Positions 11,467 to 21,763 of a stretch of DNA of 64,000 nucleotides are shown here, piece by piece. A model generated the notes under the pieces. That model was not told the origin of the DNA, ran no database searches, and worked only from the letters and a program-made list of their open reading frames with translations. Location: assembly GCA_022813625.1 (NCBI GenBank), contig JAKLMB010000025.1, positions 310,001 to 374,000 on the forward strand. The letters run 5' to 3'. The translations under genes and the position numbers were made by a program. This DNA is from Aaosphaeria pasadenensis. Its lineage: Eukaryota > Ascomycota > Dothideomycetes > Pleosporales. Each line of letters begins with the position of its first letter. Position 1 is the stretch's first letter.

Positions 11467-13531
11467 TTAAATGCCCTAATAAAATCATTGGCTCCCAACA
11501 TCAACTTCCCCTCTCATCCAGTTGTTTCCTCCCATACCGACAGTCTCTGATGATTCAAAATCCGAGATATTGTGATAATAGCCCGAGGCTAAATGTCTTC
11601 ATGGGCTAGCGAAAGCGGGTCGAGCAGTAGCGGGATTCGTGAGGACGTCGGTTCATGTAATCTTTGAAGGAGCCCTGGGGCATTCGTTTAAATCCAGGCG
11701 ACGTCGGGTCGTTTTCAAGCTTCTCCAGGGGGAGGGCCGGGGCTTCTCTTCGCCCTCCCCTTTTCCATCTTCCTCCTCTTGGATTTTCGCGTCATCATTC
11801 TGTTGTTTTGCTTACACCCTTTAGTGAAAGCATTTGGGAACAATTCTTTGATCGTGGCAGTCTCGGGAGGGGATTGTTCTGAAGAAGGGCTCGAGGCCCC
11901 GAGAACATAACTATCGGCTCTGCTGTAGGCAGTGGTTCTCTGTGTGCTCCACGGCACCGGTTGGGGTCCAGAAGCGGCAGAGCGCTTCGGAAAGAAACTT
12001 ATGTTCGCTGAACAGTTGCAGTGTGCCACAAGGGCAATTACCATACTGGAGACAAGCTCCAGGAAGCCCAACATGATGGGATGGGAAAATGATGGCAGCA
12101 AACGATTCAGCCTGCGGCGCTTTACATTTGACTTGCGAGCGAGATTGCAGGATAGCTGGCACTTCTGGCTCCGCAGGGGTGGCGACGATGCTTGAAAGAC
12201 CTTTTGACGGAATAATCTGGAAGACACTTTTTGTATCAAAGTATCGACCCGACTTGCGGGATCATTCTCTAAAGTCATAGTTAGCAGCAGCCATGACAGT
12301 GTGAAGTGACCACACAGTAAAGGGACACAACTTCCGCTGAGGAGATGGGGAAACACATACTTGGGTAATGACCCCACAGGGTCATTTGGTGGCATGCGTT
12401 CGCTCCTCCCACCCATTTCTTGTCGGATATTTGTAGCGCCCGCCATTTGCTGCTCGAACGTTCTCTCAAGATGCTGACGATGATGTGTCAATGTGCAGGT
12501 CGGTACAGCGCAGTTTCATTGAAGAAGATTTTTTAGCAGAAAGCTAAAAGGAAGCTTTGCTTTCGTGTCGAAAGACAGGAAAGAAGATATTGTACGAGTA
12601 ATCTCGTACAGGCGAGCGGAGTGTTGTAGCGAGAGAAGAGGGAGAGGAGAGGAGCGGATATAATGAGAGTGCGCTAGGACCAAAAGCGCCTTCACTTCAC
12701 AACAGATAAAGTAGGCAGCATAGCCTACCTAGGCAGGCACTTACACTGTCTTGAACAATTCAGTATCATTGTACCAGGAAAGATAATACGAGACTGCATG
12801 TTTAGACAGTAGAGTACGATCTATTCACATCTGTGCACTCTTGTTCCCGCTCTTCATTGAGATACACGGTAGGTGCCCATTGTGTCCGATTATTGTCTCA
12901 AGGTATTCTGGATTCAGTTCTACATCACTGGGAGACTCTCAATGGCGATACAGTGTCAGGTTGCCCCAGACCAGGTCGAACAGACAGTTGTGAATGAACG
13001 ACTAGATAGCCGTACAAACCGATTCAGTGTAACGAGAGGAGGTCACGAAAAGCTCCATATAATTCTTCTATACTCTATTGAAGTATTCCTATAGTCAGGT
13101 TAATCTGTAGCAACATGTTGTGTGATAGATTTAGTACAGTGCACCCATTCTGTATGCTTGAAGCCTCGTGCTGATTTCACTGTAGCATCTGTTTGCTAGC
13201 TCTTCAGATCGCTCGTGCTTAACTTCACGGTCGAAACAGCGACTGCCTGCTCATCCGCATGAGGTTCATGCAAGATTTGTGCAATCGGGCGTTCAGCATT
13301 ATTGAGAAGGCAGCTGATAATCTTCCTACAGGGACACGCTGAACCTCAACTCAATCCGATGATTTCCTGGACTAGTCGGTGATTGTTGTCAATGACTGTA
13401 TTGAAGTTGGTACCAAGAAACTACAAGAAAATGGCCAAATACAGCTCAAAGAGAACTTATAATTGAAAAAGAGGATACAATTCACTAATGGGTATATAGA
13501 AACAGTACACGGCGCCTAACAACCAAGCCCC
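11467..13531. other. Intergenic with one doubtful minus-strand ORF
   Basis: A 258-codon frame at 11715..12491 (-) opens with ATG and ends in a basic tail (KSKRRKMEKGRAKR). It contains a good intron-like stretch (GTATGT .. GCTAAC .. TTTAG, about 12362 down to 12270). Splicing this intron in the ATG frame gives a stop, and only a neighbouring frame continues. No domain was recognised, so it is not called. The rest (12492-13531) holds a GA-rich tract at 12630-12656 and nothing else recognisable. Confidence 0.35.
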
Positions 13532-14368
13532 TCACAACCCAAACAAATGATCATGAGGCTCGTCCAAGTCCCCACTCTGCTGATGCCCACACGGCACACC
13601 AACCCTCTCCTCGCACCCACTGATGAAATCCAACAGGCTCATCAGCGCCGTATTCTCAATGCTGCAGCCCTCTCCCTTCCTCCGCGCGCGCCGGAAACCC
13701 TGGAACAGCCACTTGCGGATCGTGGGTGCGTCGATGCCGCGGAAGTTTTGCTGCGCGATGAGCACGTACGCTTGGCTGCAGAGGGTGGTGCTTTCCGTGG
13801 GTGCGGGCGCCGGCCGCGTCTTGCATGATCGACATTCCGGGTCGTTGGGGTCGGGGATTTCGTCCGCAGTTGGGGGGATGGAGGAGGTTTCGTCGAGGCA
13901 GCATGGTGGAGGGCCAGGGGGGTTGGCGATGTTGGCGATGATGGCGATGGATGGAGAGGGTGTTAGGGGGTTGGGAATATCGGTGGTGGTGGTGGCGGTG
14001 TTTGATCGTCGTGTAAGGACTCCTCTTAACTCGTTGGATATCTCTTGCGTGTCGTTTTGTGAGTTGGCTGTAGCTCCGAGTGTGCTTTCTTGGAATATGA
14101 GTCCGACATTCCATTGGGACTGAGACTGTGCTTGCGTGGTTTCCCTCTCTGAACGTAGCCTCGCAACCTCTGCCCTCGCCTCTTCGAGTTGCTTCTCTGT
14201 TTCAGCTAGCTTTTGCTCCAGCGTGGCGATGTGGTCCTTTCTTCGCGCGCGGTGTCTTCGTTGATTCTCACGAACACGGTTCAATGTGTGTTCAGCAGTG
14301 ACCCGTTTCCGCCTCGGGGCAAGATTATTGAAGCCGGAGCTTGCTGACGATGCTGGTGAGGCACTCAT
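13532..14368 (-). CDS. bZIP transcription factor
   Basis: A single exon encodes 278 residues. The basic region lies at 28-45 (TLNRVRENQRRHRARRK), with the N-x7-R pattern of bZIP DNA-binding helices. It runs directly into a coiled coil at about 47-78 (LEQKLAETEKQLEEARAEVARL). The middle is Pro/Ser/Thr-rich and low in structure. The C-terminal 90 residues carry the block CSQAYVLIAQQN..G, WLFQGFRRA and CSIENTALMSLLDFISGC, found with this RENQRRxRARRK basic region in many short fungal bZIPs, some of them linked to secondary metabolism or stress. It acts in the nucleus. Target genes cannot be read from the sequence. Confidence 0.88.
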   Translation of the reverse strand: MSASPASSASSGFNNLAPRRKRVTAEHTLNRVRENQRRHRARRKDHIATLEQKLAETEKQLEEARAEVARLRSERETTQAQSQSQWNVGLIFQESTLGATANSQNDTQEISNELRGVLTRRSNTATTTTDIPNPLTPSPSIAIIANIANPPGPPPCCLDETSSIPPTADEIPDPNDPECRSCKTRPAPAPTESTTLCSQAYVLIAQQNFRGIDAPTIRKWLFQGFRRARRKGEGCSIENTALMSLLDFISGCEERVGVPCGHQQSGDLDEPHDHLFGL

Positions 14369-15416
14369 TATTCACCATTTGTCGAGATTGTTGTGGACAG
14401 AGAGTCTTGGATTCCAATAGGAGATTTCATGAGATGGAACGTGTTGGCGCATGTCTACCTATTTAACAAATTCCCGCAGGTGGCGGGATGTTTCGAGGTC
14501 GGAATTCTGAGGCATGATGGACGTTAATCGATAAGGCTAGCGGTGACATATCGACGAACTTGGCTCATGATTGGCTAAATTGGACGTCATGCCCCCCGTT
14601 CTGAATCGCGAACACATGCTGTGTTTCGCCGAGAGTCGCAAGCTGGGATACGATTGATCTGCGTGTCATCTCGAAGCGAGCACTGCTGTACGGAGCTGCG
14701 TGCAATTTAATGTGCAGATGAATTAGGCATGGATGGCGTGAGGTGTTTTCTTGCAATTACGTACAGTACATACATGCTTGTGGGCGTAACAGTCTCCACA
14801 ATCAGCTCATTCATCTCTTCGTTGAATTAATATACATGACTCAAATATTTCTACTACACGATAGCAGCGCCAAAGAAAATATATTTTGACATTGTAGTTG
14901 GCAGAATTAAATAGTGTAATTAGCTTTGATCCAATATGGGAGGTCTCACAGAAAACAGAAGTTGCAATATGGACATTGTTCCTTAGCTACGACCATGACA
15001 ACTTGGACCAAACCTCCATAATGCTCCGAGAAGAGAAAGAGAAGTTTAAAAGGACCTGTAATGAGGATATCATGAAGTAAATATAGGCAAATCTTGACAT
15101 ACTTAGTGGTCAGAGCAATCATCTACGGGAGCGCATGGGAGATGTAATGGGCATATAATGATGTCGCATCGGGGAGTGGTGCCGGTCTAGGACCCAGTTT
15201 GCAAATTTGAGCAATCAAAGTCAATGATGGTCAGGTCTTTTGTTATGAAGTGTATCATTGCAATCTACGCGCTATGCAGATAGAGAAGAAAACTGACATA
15301 AGTACACTAGCGAGTATTTCCCAAATAGCTGTTGTCGTCAACCTTTTTTATTGAAGAATACGCTTACGCCCATTATCCTAGTATGGGTATGCTTGGGCAT
15401 GGTTGCTGGAAACTGC
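14369..15416. other. Intergenic; bZIP promoter side and sti1 3' side
   Basis: No gene recognised. The 14750-15110 part is AT-rich. A 60-codon ATG-less frame at 14898..15080 is not convincing. Bases just below 15417 should hold the sti1 3' untranslated region. Confidence 0.45.
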
Positions 15417-17335
15417 TCATCGGCCCATACGGATCACACCAGCTGCGACCAACTTCTGCACCTTTTGTCGGATCGATGCGTTCTTGAGATGTTCCTGCAG
15501 AGCGGCCGGGTTCTCCTTGGCTTGCTGGAGGATGCTCTGCATGATGGGATCCTGGAGAATGCTGACGATCTGGAGAAGTTAGTGTCTGGACAAAACAATA
15601 TGTGGGCTCTTTGACTTACCTCTGGGTCACGCTGGATTCGCTCCATGGTCTCCTCCTCGGTTTCGCCCTCACGTGCGGAGAACTGGGCCTCCATAGCCTT
15701 CTGTTCCTGTTGCTGGATCTCACGAGCATTCTTACCGCCCTCGTCGTGCTCGCTTGCCTCAGCGCAGGTGTCGATACACTTGCTGTACTCGCGCATGGCG
15801 AAGTAAGCTTGTGCCTTGCGTAGGTAGGCTCGGATGAACTTGGGATCGCGCTTGATGGCCTCGTCGCAGTCAGCAACGGCAGAAGGGAATGTCAAAAGCT
15901 TGATGAAGCAAGCAGCGCGGTTAGAGTAGCCTCGTGGATCCTCAGGCGCACGCTTGATCATCTCGGAGTAAGCCTCGACAGCAGCTGGCCAATCTGCCTC
16001 CTTGAACTTGGCATTTCCGAGCTCGCGAGCCTTCTCAGCTTCTTCGGGGCTGATGTATGCATTCTTTTCCGCCGTGATCTTCGCCTTCTCAGCGGCGCGG
16101 AGCTTGGCGAGTACCTCGGGAGTTCGGTGCTCAGTCTGGGCCTTCTGGTAGTAGAGAATGGCGTTTGTAAGGTCTCCAAGCTTCTCGTATGAGGTACCGA
16201 TACGTGCAAAAGCCTTAGCGATCATCTTGAAGTCAGCAAGAATCTCACGGCCGTATTCGACTGCCTCCTGGCAAGCCTTGATTGCGCCCTCGTAATCACC
16301 CTTCTCGAACTTGGCGGCTCCCAAGTTGGTCAGGTATGTGATATCCTTATGAAGCTCCCATGCCTTGGTGTAGTGCTCGATAGCCTGATCGAATTGTCGC
16401 TTCTTGTAGAATTCGGTTCCCTTCTTCTTCTCCTCGTCGCCCTTGGCCTTGGCCTCCTTTGCTGCCTTCGACTCCTCCGTCTCCTCCTCTGGCTCGGGTA
16501 CAGGCTCAGGCTCCTTCTTGGCCTCCTCGTACTTTGGTGGTGGCCTTGCATCTGGCATCTCGACATCTTCCTCAGCCTCCCGTGCACTGCCACCCTGCTG
16601 GTCGGCGCCTGGGGGAGCACCAAACTGCATGTCAATTCCCAAAAGCACGCTCATAACCTGCAAGAAGCGGGGGTCTTGCATCTCGAGACCGACATCGTTG
16701 GGGTTGGTCTTCAGCCTCTGCAGCTTGGCCATGAAATCGGAGTCGGCGAGCAGCGGCGCTGTCTTGGGGTTGCTAGCGAGCTTCTGGAACATGTTGGGGT
16801 CGTTGAAGATGCCTCCGAGTCCGCCAGAGGGGTCTCCGCTGAGGCCGTCGGCTTGGGCTTCTTGTTCGATCGCGCGCTTGACGGAATTGAGGCCGGACTG
16901 CGCCTGGGCGTTCTTTGGGTCGAGTTTGAGAGCCTCCTCGAATGCATCGGTGGCTCCGACTATGGTTTGTCAGTATCCTGCTATGATTGATTGGATATGG
17001 GGGATTGACGTACCCAGATCACCGCTGCCGTGGAGCGCGGTACCCTTTCGTCCCCAGCCCTTGGACCAGTCGGGCTTGATCTCTGTTGTCTTTGTTGCAT
17101 CTTCCAGTGCTTTGGCGTAGTCCTTCAACGAAGCATAAGCACCAGATCGGTTGGAGTAAAGCACATGATTTGAGGGGTCGAGCTCGATAGCTTGTGTGAA
17201 CTTCTCGCTGTTGGAGCATTGTCAGTCATGGGTATCGTGTGATGGGGCGGGGAAAGTGATCAAAACTCACATGGACTCGGCGAACTTCTTCTCCGCAAAG
17301 AGCTTGTTACCCTCGGCTTTGAGAGCGTCAGCCAT
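15417..17335 (-). CDS. sti1: Hsp70/Hsp90 organising co-chaperone Sti1/Hop
   Basis: The model is complement(join(15417..15569,15620..16959,17014..17207,17271..17335)), 583 residues, the usual size of fungal Sti1. It starts MADALKAEGNKLFAEKKF. TPR1 occupies about 1-105 (ELDPSNHVLYSNRSGAY), then a STI1/DP1 helical domain at about 130-185 (DPRFLQVMSVLLGIDMQF). A charged linker follows, then TPR2A from about 255 (AKGDEEKKKGTEFYKKRQFD) and TPR2B from about 390 (ARELGNAKFKEADWPAAVEAY). The last exon gives DP2 (ILQDPIMQSILQQAKENP) and ends VIRMGR. All three introns (63, 54 and 50 nt) keep phase. The protein bridges Hsp70 and Hsp90 through their EEVD tails and passes clients such as kinases in the cytosol. 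Heat-shock elements lie 120-160 bases upstream. It shares its promoter with the divergent gene at 17972. Confidence 0.97.
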
Positions 17336-17971
17336 TGTGATGGGTTGTTTTCGAAGGTTATTAGGCGGTTCAGGAGCTTGTTCTTAGCTTTTTTGCGACG
17401 TGCCGGTTGCGAGATAGGTCTTGAAGTCTGAAATAAAGTATGAGAATTGATGTAGCTTCTAGAAACCTCCACCGTTGGAAGGCTGGCGAAGTTTCTGCCA
17501 CCGCCCTTCCCTATCGAGCATAGCGCCGAGGGCAACCCCTCTATGCTCTTCATTGTTGTGTCTGGAAGCTTAGGGCTGAAAGGGCGTCTTCGATCCTTTT
17601 CCAACCTTCACACTCTGCCATAACTGAATCGATTGTATTGTAAGTGCTGCAGCTCCTTGCCTTTGTCATTATTTGATGGTATTGCTCCACAAATTCTATT
17701 CTTCACGTCTGCTTTGTTCAATGATGTCATATTGCCTCTCCAATGGGATTGGAAGACCCGCATATCCTTGCATGGAGATTTGTTGGCATAACAAAAAATG
17801 CAATAAATGTTTGCACGGAAAATCTCTCGCACAAGTCTGCAATAGAGTGGGATTTCAAGACTGACATCTGGGTCTCGCGCAAGCCCTGCACGTTACAATT
17901 TCTAGATCAAGCCTCCCCATTGATGCTGACTGATATTCAGTCATTGCGTTTCCATTGTTCACCTGTTAACG
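17336..17971. promoter_or_regulatory. Shared divergent promoter (sti1 / aldolase-domain gene)
   Basis: A 636-base region separates two divergent start codons, so both promoters must lie here. Heat-shock elements sit on the sti1 side. The half near 17972 is AT-richer. No ORF in it looks real. Confidence 0.6.
17456..17495 (-). promoter_or_regulatory. Heat-shock elements upstream of sti1
   Basis: CTTCTAGAAA (17456-17465) is a perfect nTTCnnGAAn unit. GAAGTTTC (17488-17495) is a second inverted pair, with another GAA between them at 17478-17480. Heat-shock factor binds such arrays. The spacing to the sti1 ATG (about 120-160 bases) and the known heat induction of Sti1 in fungi support this reading. 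Confidence 0.65.
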
Positions 17972-18819
17972 ATGTCGCCAAAACCGCTCCGTCAGGCCCT
18001 CTTCCAAGCCAAGCTCGCTGAGAGCGAAGTCACCGACAAGATTTGCGTCCAGAATCTTCAGGTCACAGCGAAGGCTGGAAAAGACGTGTGGGGTCGCGAG
18101 AAACCGCAGCCCGCACTCATCAGCGTTGCGCTCTCGCTCGCACGGCCATTCGATTCCGCTGCACAGGCCGACAGCCTGGATACCAGCACTGTGCATTATG
18201 GAATCTTGAGCAAAGACATCCGATCTGCAATCGATGGCAATGCGAGACATCTGAGCACCCAGGACCTTGCCGCGCAAATCTGGGGTCAGGTACAGGAAAC
18301 GGCTGGAAAGACCAACCTTGCTGGGACCGAGGTCGACGTTTTCTACCCCAAGGCCACGTTATTTGGCGATGGCGCTGGCTTGGTGTACTCTACGCTCAAT
18401 GGCGAATGGACGTCCAAAGTGGCTTACCTACGGAACATTCGCATCCCTTGTCTCATCGGCGTGAACCCCAACGAGCGGGAGCGGAAGCAACCAGTCGTGG
18501 TCAATGTGCAAGTCGAGAATCCTCCAGACAGCATGGGAGACGCTTTTCGCCCATTGGAAGACATACTCGTTGAGGTATTTGTGCAGCAAGCTACATAATC
18601 AGTCAGACTACGCTAACATTGATGCACAAGGTGATATCCAAATCTACTTTCGATACGCTAGAGTCGTTGTCAGCTCGGGTGGTAGACCAATTTAGGGACG
18701 ATTTCTTTTCAAAGGTTGATGGGGACGCTTGGCTCAGGCTCCGCATTGAGAAACCTCTGGCGGTGACCTTTGCAGATGCACCAGCGGTAGAGATCCTTCG
18801 ACCAATGCAGAAAAAATGA
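17972..18819 (+). CDS. Dihydroneopterin aldolase (FolB)-domain protein
   Basis: The model is join(17972..18574,18631..18819), 263 residues. The 56-nt intron has a GCTAAC branch and ends CACAAG. The protein seems to contain two FolB-like units. The first begins DKICVQNLQVTAKAGKDVWGREKPQP at about residue 22, the usual I-x-V-x-x-L start of the fold. The second begins around residue 150 (VAYLRNIRIPCLIGVNPNER) and ends in the typical RIEKPLAVTFADAPAVEI. FolB enzymes convert dihydroneopterin to hydroxymethyl-dihydropterin in folate synthesis. In many fungi this activity is part of the trifunctional FOL1 protein; here it stands alone without HPPK or DHPS domains. It could be a separate aldolase or a paralogue with another role. 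Confidence 0.82.
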
Positions 18820-21763
18820 ATGTCCTGCAACGATCACAGGTTGCGAAGCACGCGAGAAATGTGGGAGGGAGAAAGTGCTTTCGGCATAGTGTATGGGAGA
18901 TAGAGCAAATAGCCTGAAGCGCCTACATCAACCCTATGTACTTACGAGTCGATTACTACACCGGTCTTTGCCCAACTCTGCATAGTGCGACGGCACACCT
19001 CACGTTCAACAAACCCTGCGTTCCAACGATAAAGAGGACTCAAGGGGTACACTAGGTGAGTACAGTCAGCAACCGGTCCTGCGGGCTACTTCACGTGGGC
19101 GGGGCTAAGACGACGAAAATGGCTACAACTACGCAAATGAGTGGATGGTGAATTGTTTAACATCCTACCCCACCTGGCCAAATACCCGCAGAACAGAGGC
19201 GGCGGATGACTGCCTCTTTGTTCATGATTGTTCATTGATGTGCACCAGGGAACAAACATGTGCCGCGCCGAAAGGCCGAGGGCCCAAAGGAAAGGCTGCA
19301 AACGTCAAATGGCTGCCGGTTGTGGTTGGACGAGATTTCATGATCTTTTGAGGAGGTGGGGAATGTAAAATGAGTACACGGTGGTGGGCTCTGAAGGTCA
19401 ATGATTAATGAATGGTGGTGATCCTTGGGCCTTGGGAGAGGCAGAGCTGGGAAGGGAGACAGAAACGGGCCAGGATCGTCGGAAATCTCCAAACCCCACC
19501 AAATGGCGTTGGAGCAAAACAGCCAAAGGATCCTGGGCGGGCGTCGGGCAGTGACGTAAACTGACAAGCCTGATGAGACCCTGCATGTCGCTCCTAACCA
19601 CATCCCAAAAGAAGAATAAATATTAAAAGATTAATGGGGAATTGTAAGTAGAAGACAGTTACAGTATTATTGCCTCCCATCTCAGACTATCAATGGGGGA
19701 GAGGAGGAGAGGAGAGAAGCGAGGGGGCCCATTGAGATCATCAATCTCGTCCTCTTCCTCTTCCTCGTCCTCGTCGTCCTCGTCACCATTTCCCGTCGGT
19801 TCCCTGCCCTTCGTGCCGTGACAATGATTGAACGAGGTTGCTTAGAAGAAGAAAAAAATTGTCGTCACACACCAGAAGCTCAAGCACAGGGGATCTGCCC
19901 TGTTCAAATATCCCCAAGCTTCAGAGCCCGGATGCATTATTGCAGATTACATAGCCCTGCTTGTGCCAACTTCCAAGGAGCCCTCGCAGCTGAGCTGCTT
20001 AGTGTGGCGTACACTCCTGCCGTTGCCCTAGCGAGTAGTCCATAGTCTGGAGTTTTAGTTGATGACCCTGAGACTATACCGGTACAGACACAGGCATCGC
20101 TGCTTGGAAAGCAGCTCCGGTCTTGCCGCCCGTCACTCGCCGGCGCTGGGCTGGATGGATCCAACCTACGAATACAATTGTAGATGGATGGGTGGGCGGT
20201 GCCTCAAAAACCGAAGGCCCGCCGACTAGGTGCTCTTGGGCGACTGAGACGTGGTCGCGGCGTGCTGTAATTAGTAGTCGCTCTTTTAAATAACCCTCCT
20301 CTCCTTGCACCGTAGAGGGTCCTTTTGTTATCCCCTCTCTCCCAACGCATACGAGTATATTCGTCGTCGAGATACGCATCGCATCGCATCGCATCGCCTT
20401 GTCGAACACCCGCTCTGACCAAAGTCCAGAAACAGAACCAGCTCCCCGGCGAATCATTATTCGCAACGATCGAAAATTGCATTGTGCTGTTATTGCTGCT
20501 GCATCCTCCTTGCCGTAGGACCCTGGCCCGATTAACGTGCGGAGCAAATCCGATTCCGCAGCGCACACAGCCTGATTTACGAGGAAAGAGAGATTGTGTG
20601 TGTGTGAGCGAGCCGGCGTCATAACCCTAATATCCTAGGAAACGCGCCGTACCGAAGCGAAATAGACGTCCTAAAGACGTCGGTGGAGGTTAACGCTTGG
20701 GGATAGATCACGAGCAAATACCACGGACCTCCGGCGGCCCTTCTTTCTCCGCGCGCGCGACATTCGATGCATATCAACAGCCGTAGTACAAACAGTAGGC
20801 GCCATCGTCACCATTCAGGAAGCGGCAAGATGGCTGTAATTGAGGTGAGTTGATACATCTCATCAATAGTCCTGTTTCTTTTGCAAAGCCCAGTTCGGAG
20901 CAAATTGCCCAAAGCCGGCGGCATTCGCACGCTATCATGTATGTATGTGCAAGGAAAGTCTTGCACATACTACAGTATCAGCTGTTGTGAATTAAGTGGC
21001 AGAGGGCAATCCTCTTCGATTTCCCTATCATGTCAATTCTTCAATGTCTACGAATTCTCGCAATCCTCGCCCATATGTGGTTCTCATTCTCTTTTGTTTC
21101 ATCACATCTGCCCCTCACCCCCCCTTCCTAGCCGCGATAGACGGGCCAGTGCATTTCGGCACGCGGAAAGGCGGCTGAGGGAGAAGGAAGGAAGGAAGAT
21201 GATGTATGAGAAGTGGGCATTGGTTGGATGAGGCGGGATACTGGTGGGCATGATGGGCGAGAGGTTTGGTATTGGGGATATGATGATGATGTCGTTTCTC
21301 CTCGTCATACCTTACTCCATCGCAGGCGCTATGACCATGTGCGTCATTCCCGCCAAGCCCAACTGGTTTCCCACCACCCATCTCTCTCTTGCTTGCTCTA
21401 CCTCATACTCATCCTCTCTCTCTTCTCTTCCCTTTCCTGCTTCTAATTCACTGGAACTTCTTCTCGTATCCCCCTTCTTCCTAATACCCACTCATACCAC
21501 TTGTACGCGCTACGTCTTATTCATTGACGTTTAGCGCCTGTGGCCTTCCGTTTCCTTTTACATACCCATCCTCCTCCCCCCTTCACATTTTCTTGATACC
21601 CCGCCACTACTACTCGTACTTTCACTGTGTTTCTTCATACTCCAAGATTCACACTTCTTTTCTTTCTCTTATTCTCTCTCTCCTGAGACAACACTTCACG
21701 AGGGGGTTGAATAATACGCACACACGTCATCAACACCACCTTCACCAGTACCCATACTAAGTT
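18820..21763. other. 2.9 kb intergenic, promoter/leader of the kinase gene
   Basis: No gene was found despite several open frames (for example 20074..20622 on the minus strand), which lack motifs and look like chance in GC-rich DNA. Low-complexity tracts include a CTC/GTC-rich run at 19746-19784. Bases 21360-21700 are strongly pyrimidine-rich, typical of a fungal promoter or 5' leader. A long regulated leader for the stress kinase downstream is likely. Confidence 0.5.
20376..20395 (+). repeat. (GCATC)4 microsatellite
   Basis: Four perfect tandem copies of GCATC lie in the long upstream region of the kinase gene, within an otherwise unstructured stretch. Confidence 0.8.

Noticed and set aside
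11715..12491. 258-codon minus-strand ORF as a gene
   Set aside because: No domain, and its best intron gives a stop in the ATG frame; protein-like bits are spread over two frames.
20074..20622. 182-codon minus-strand ORF upstream of the kinase
   Set aside because: GC-rich chance frame with no motif; a (GCATC)4 microsatellite runs through it.
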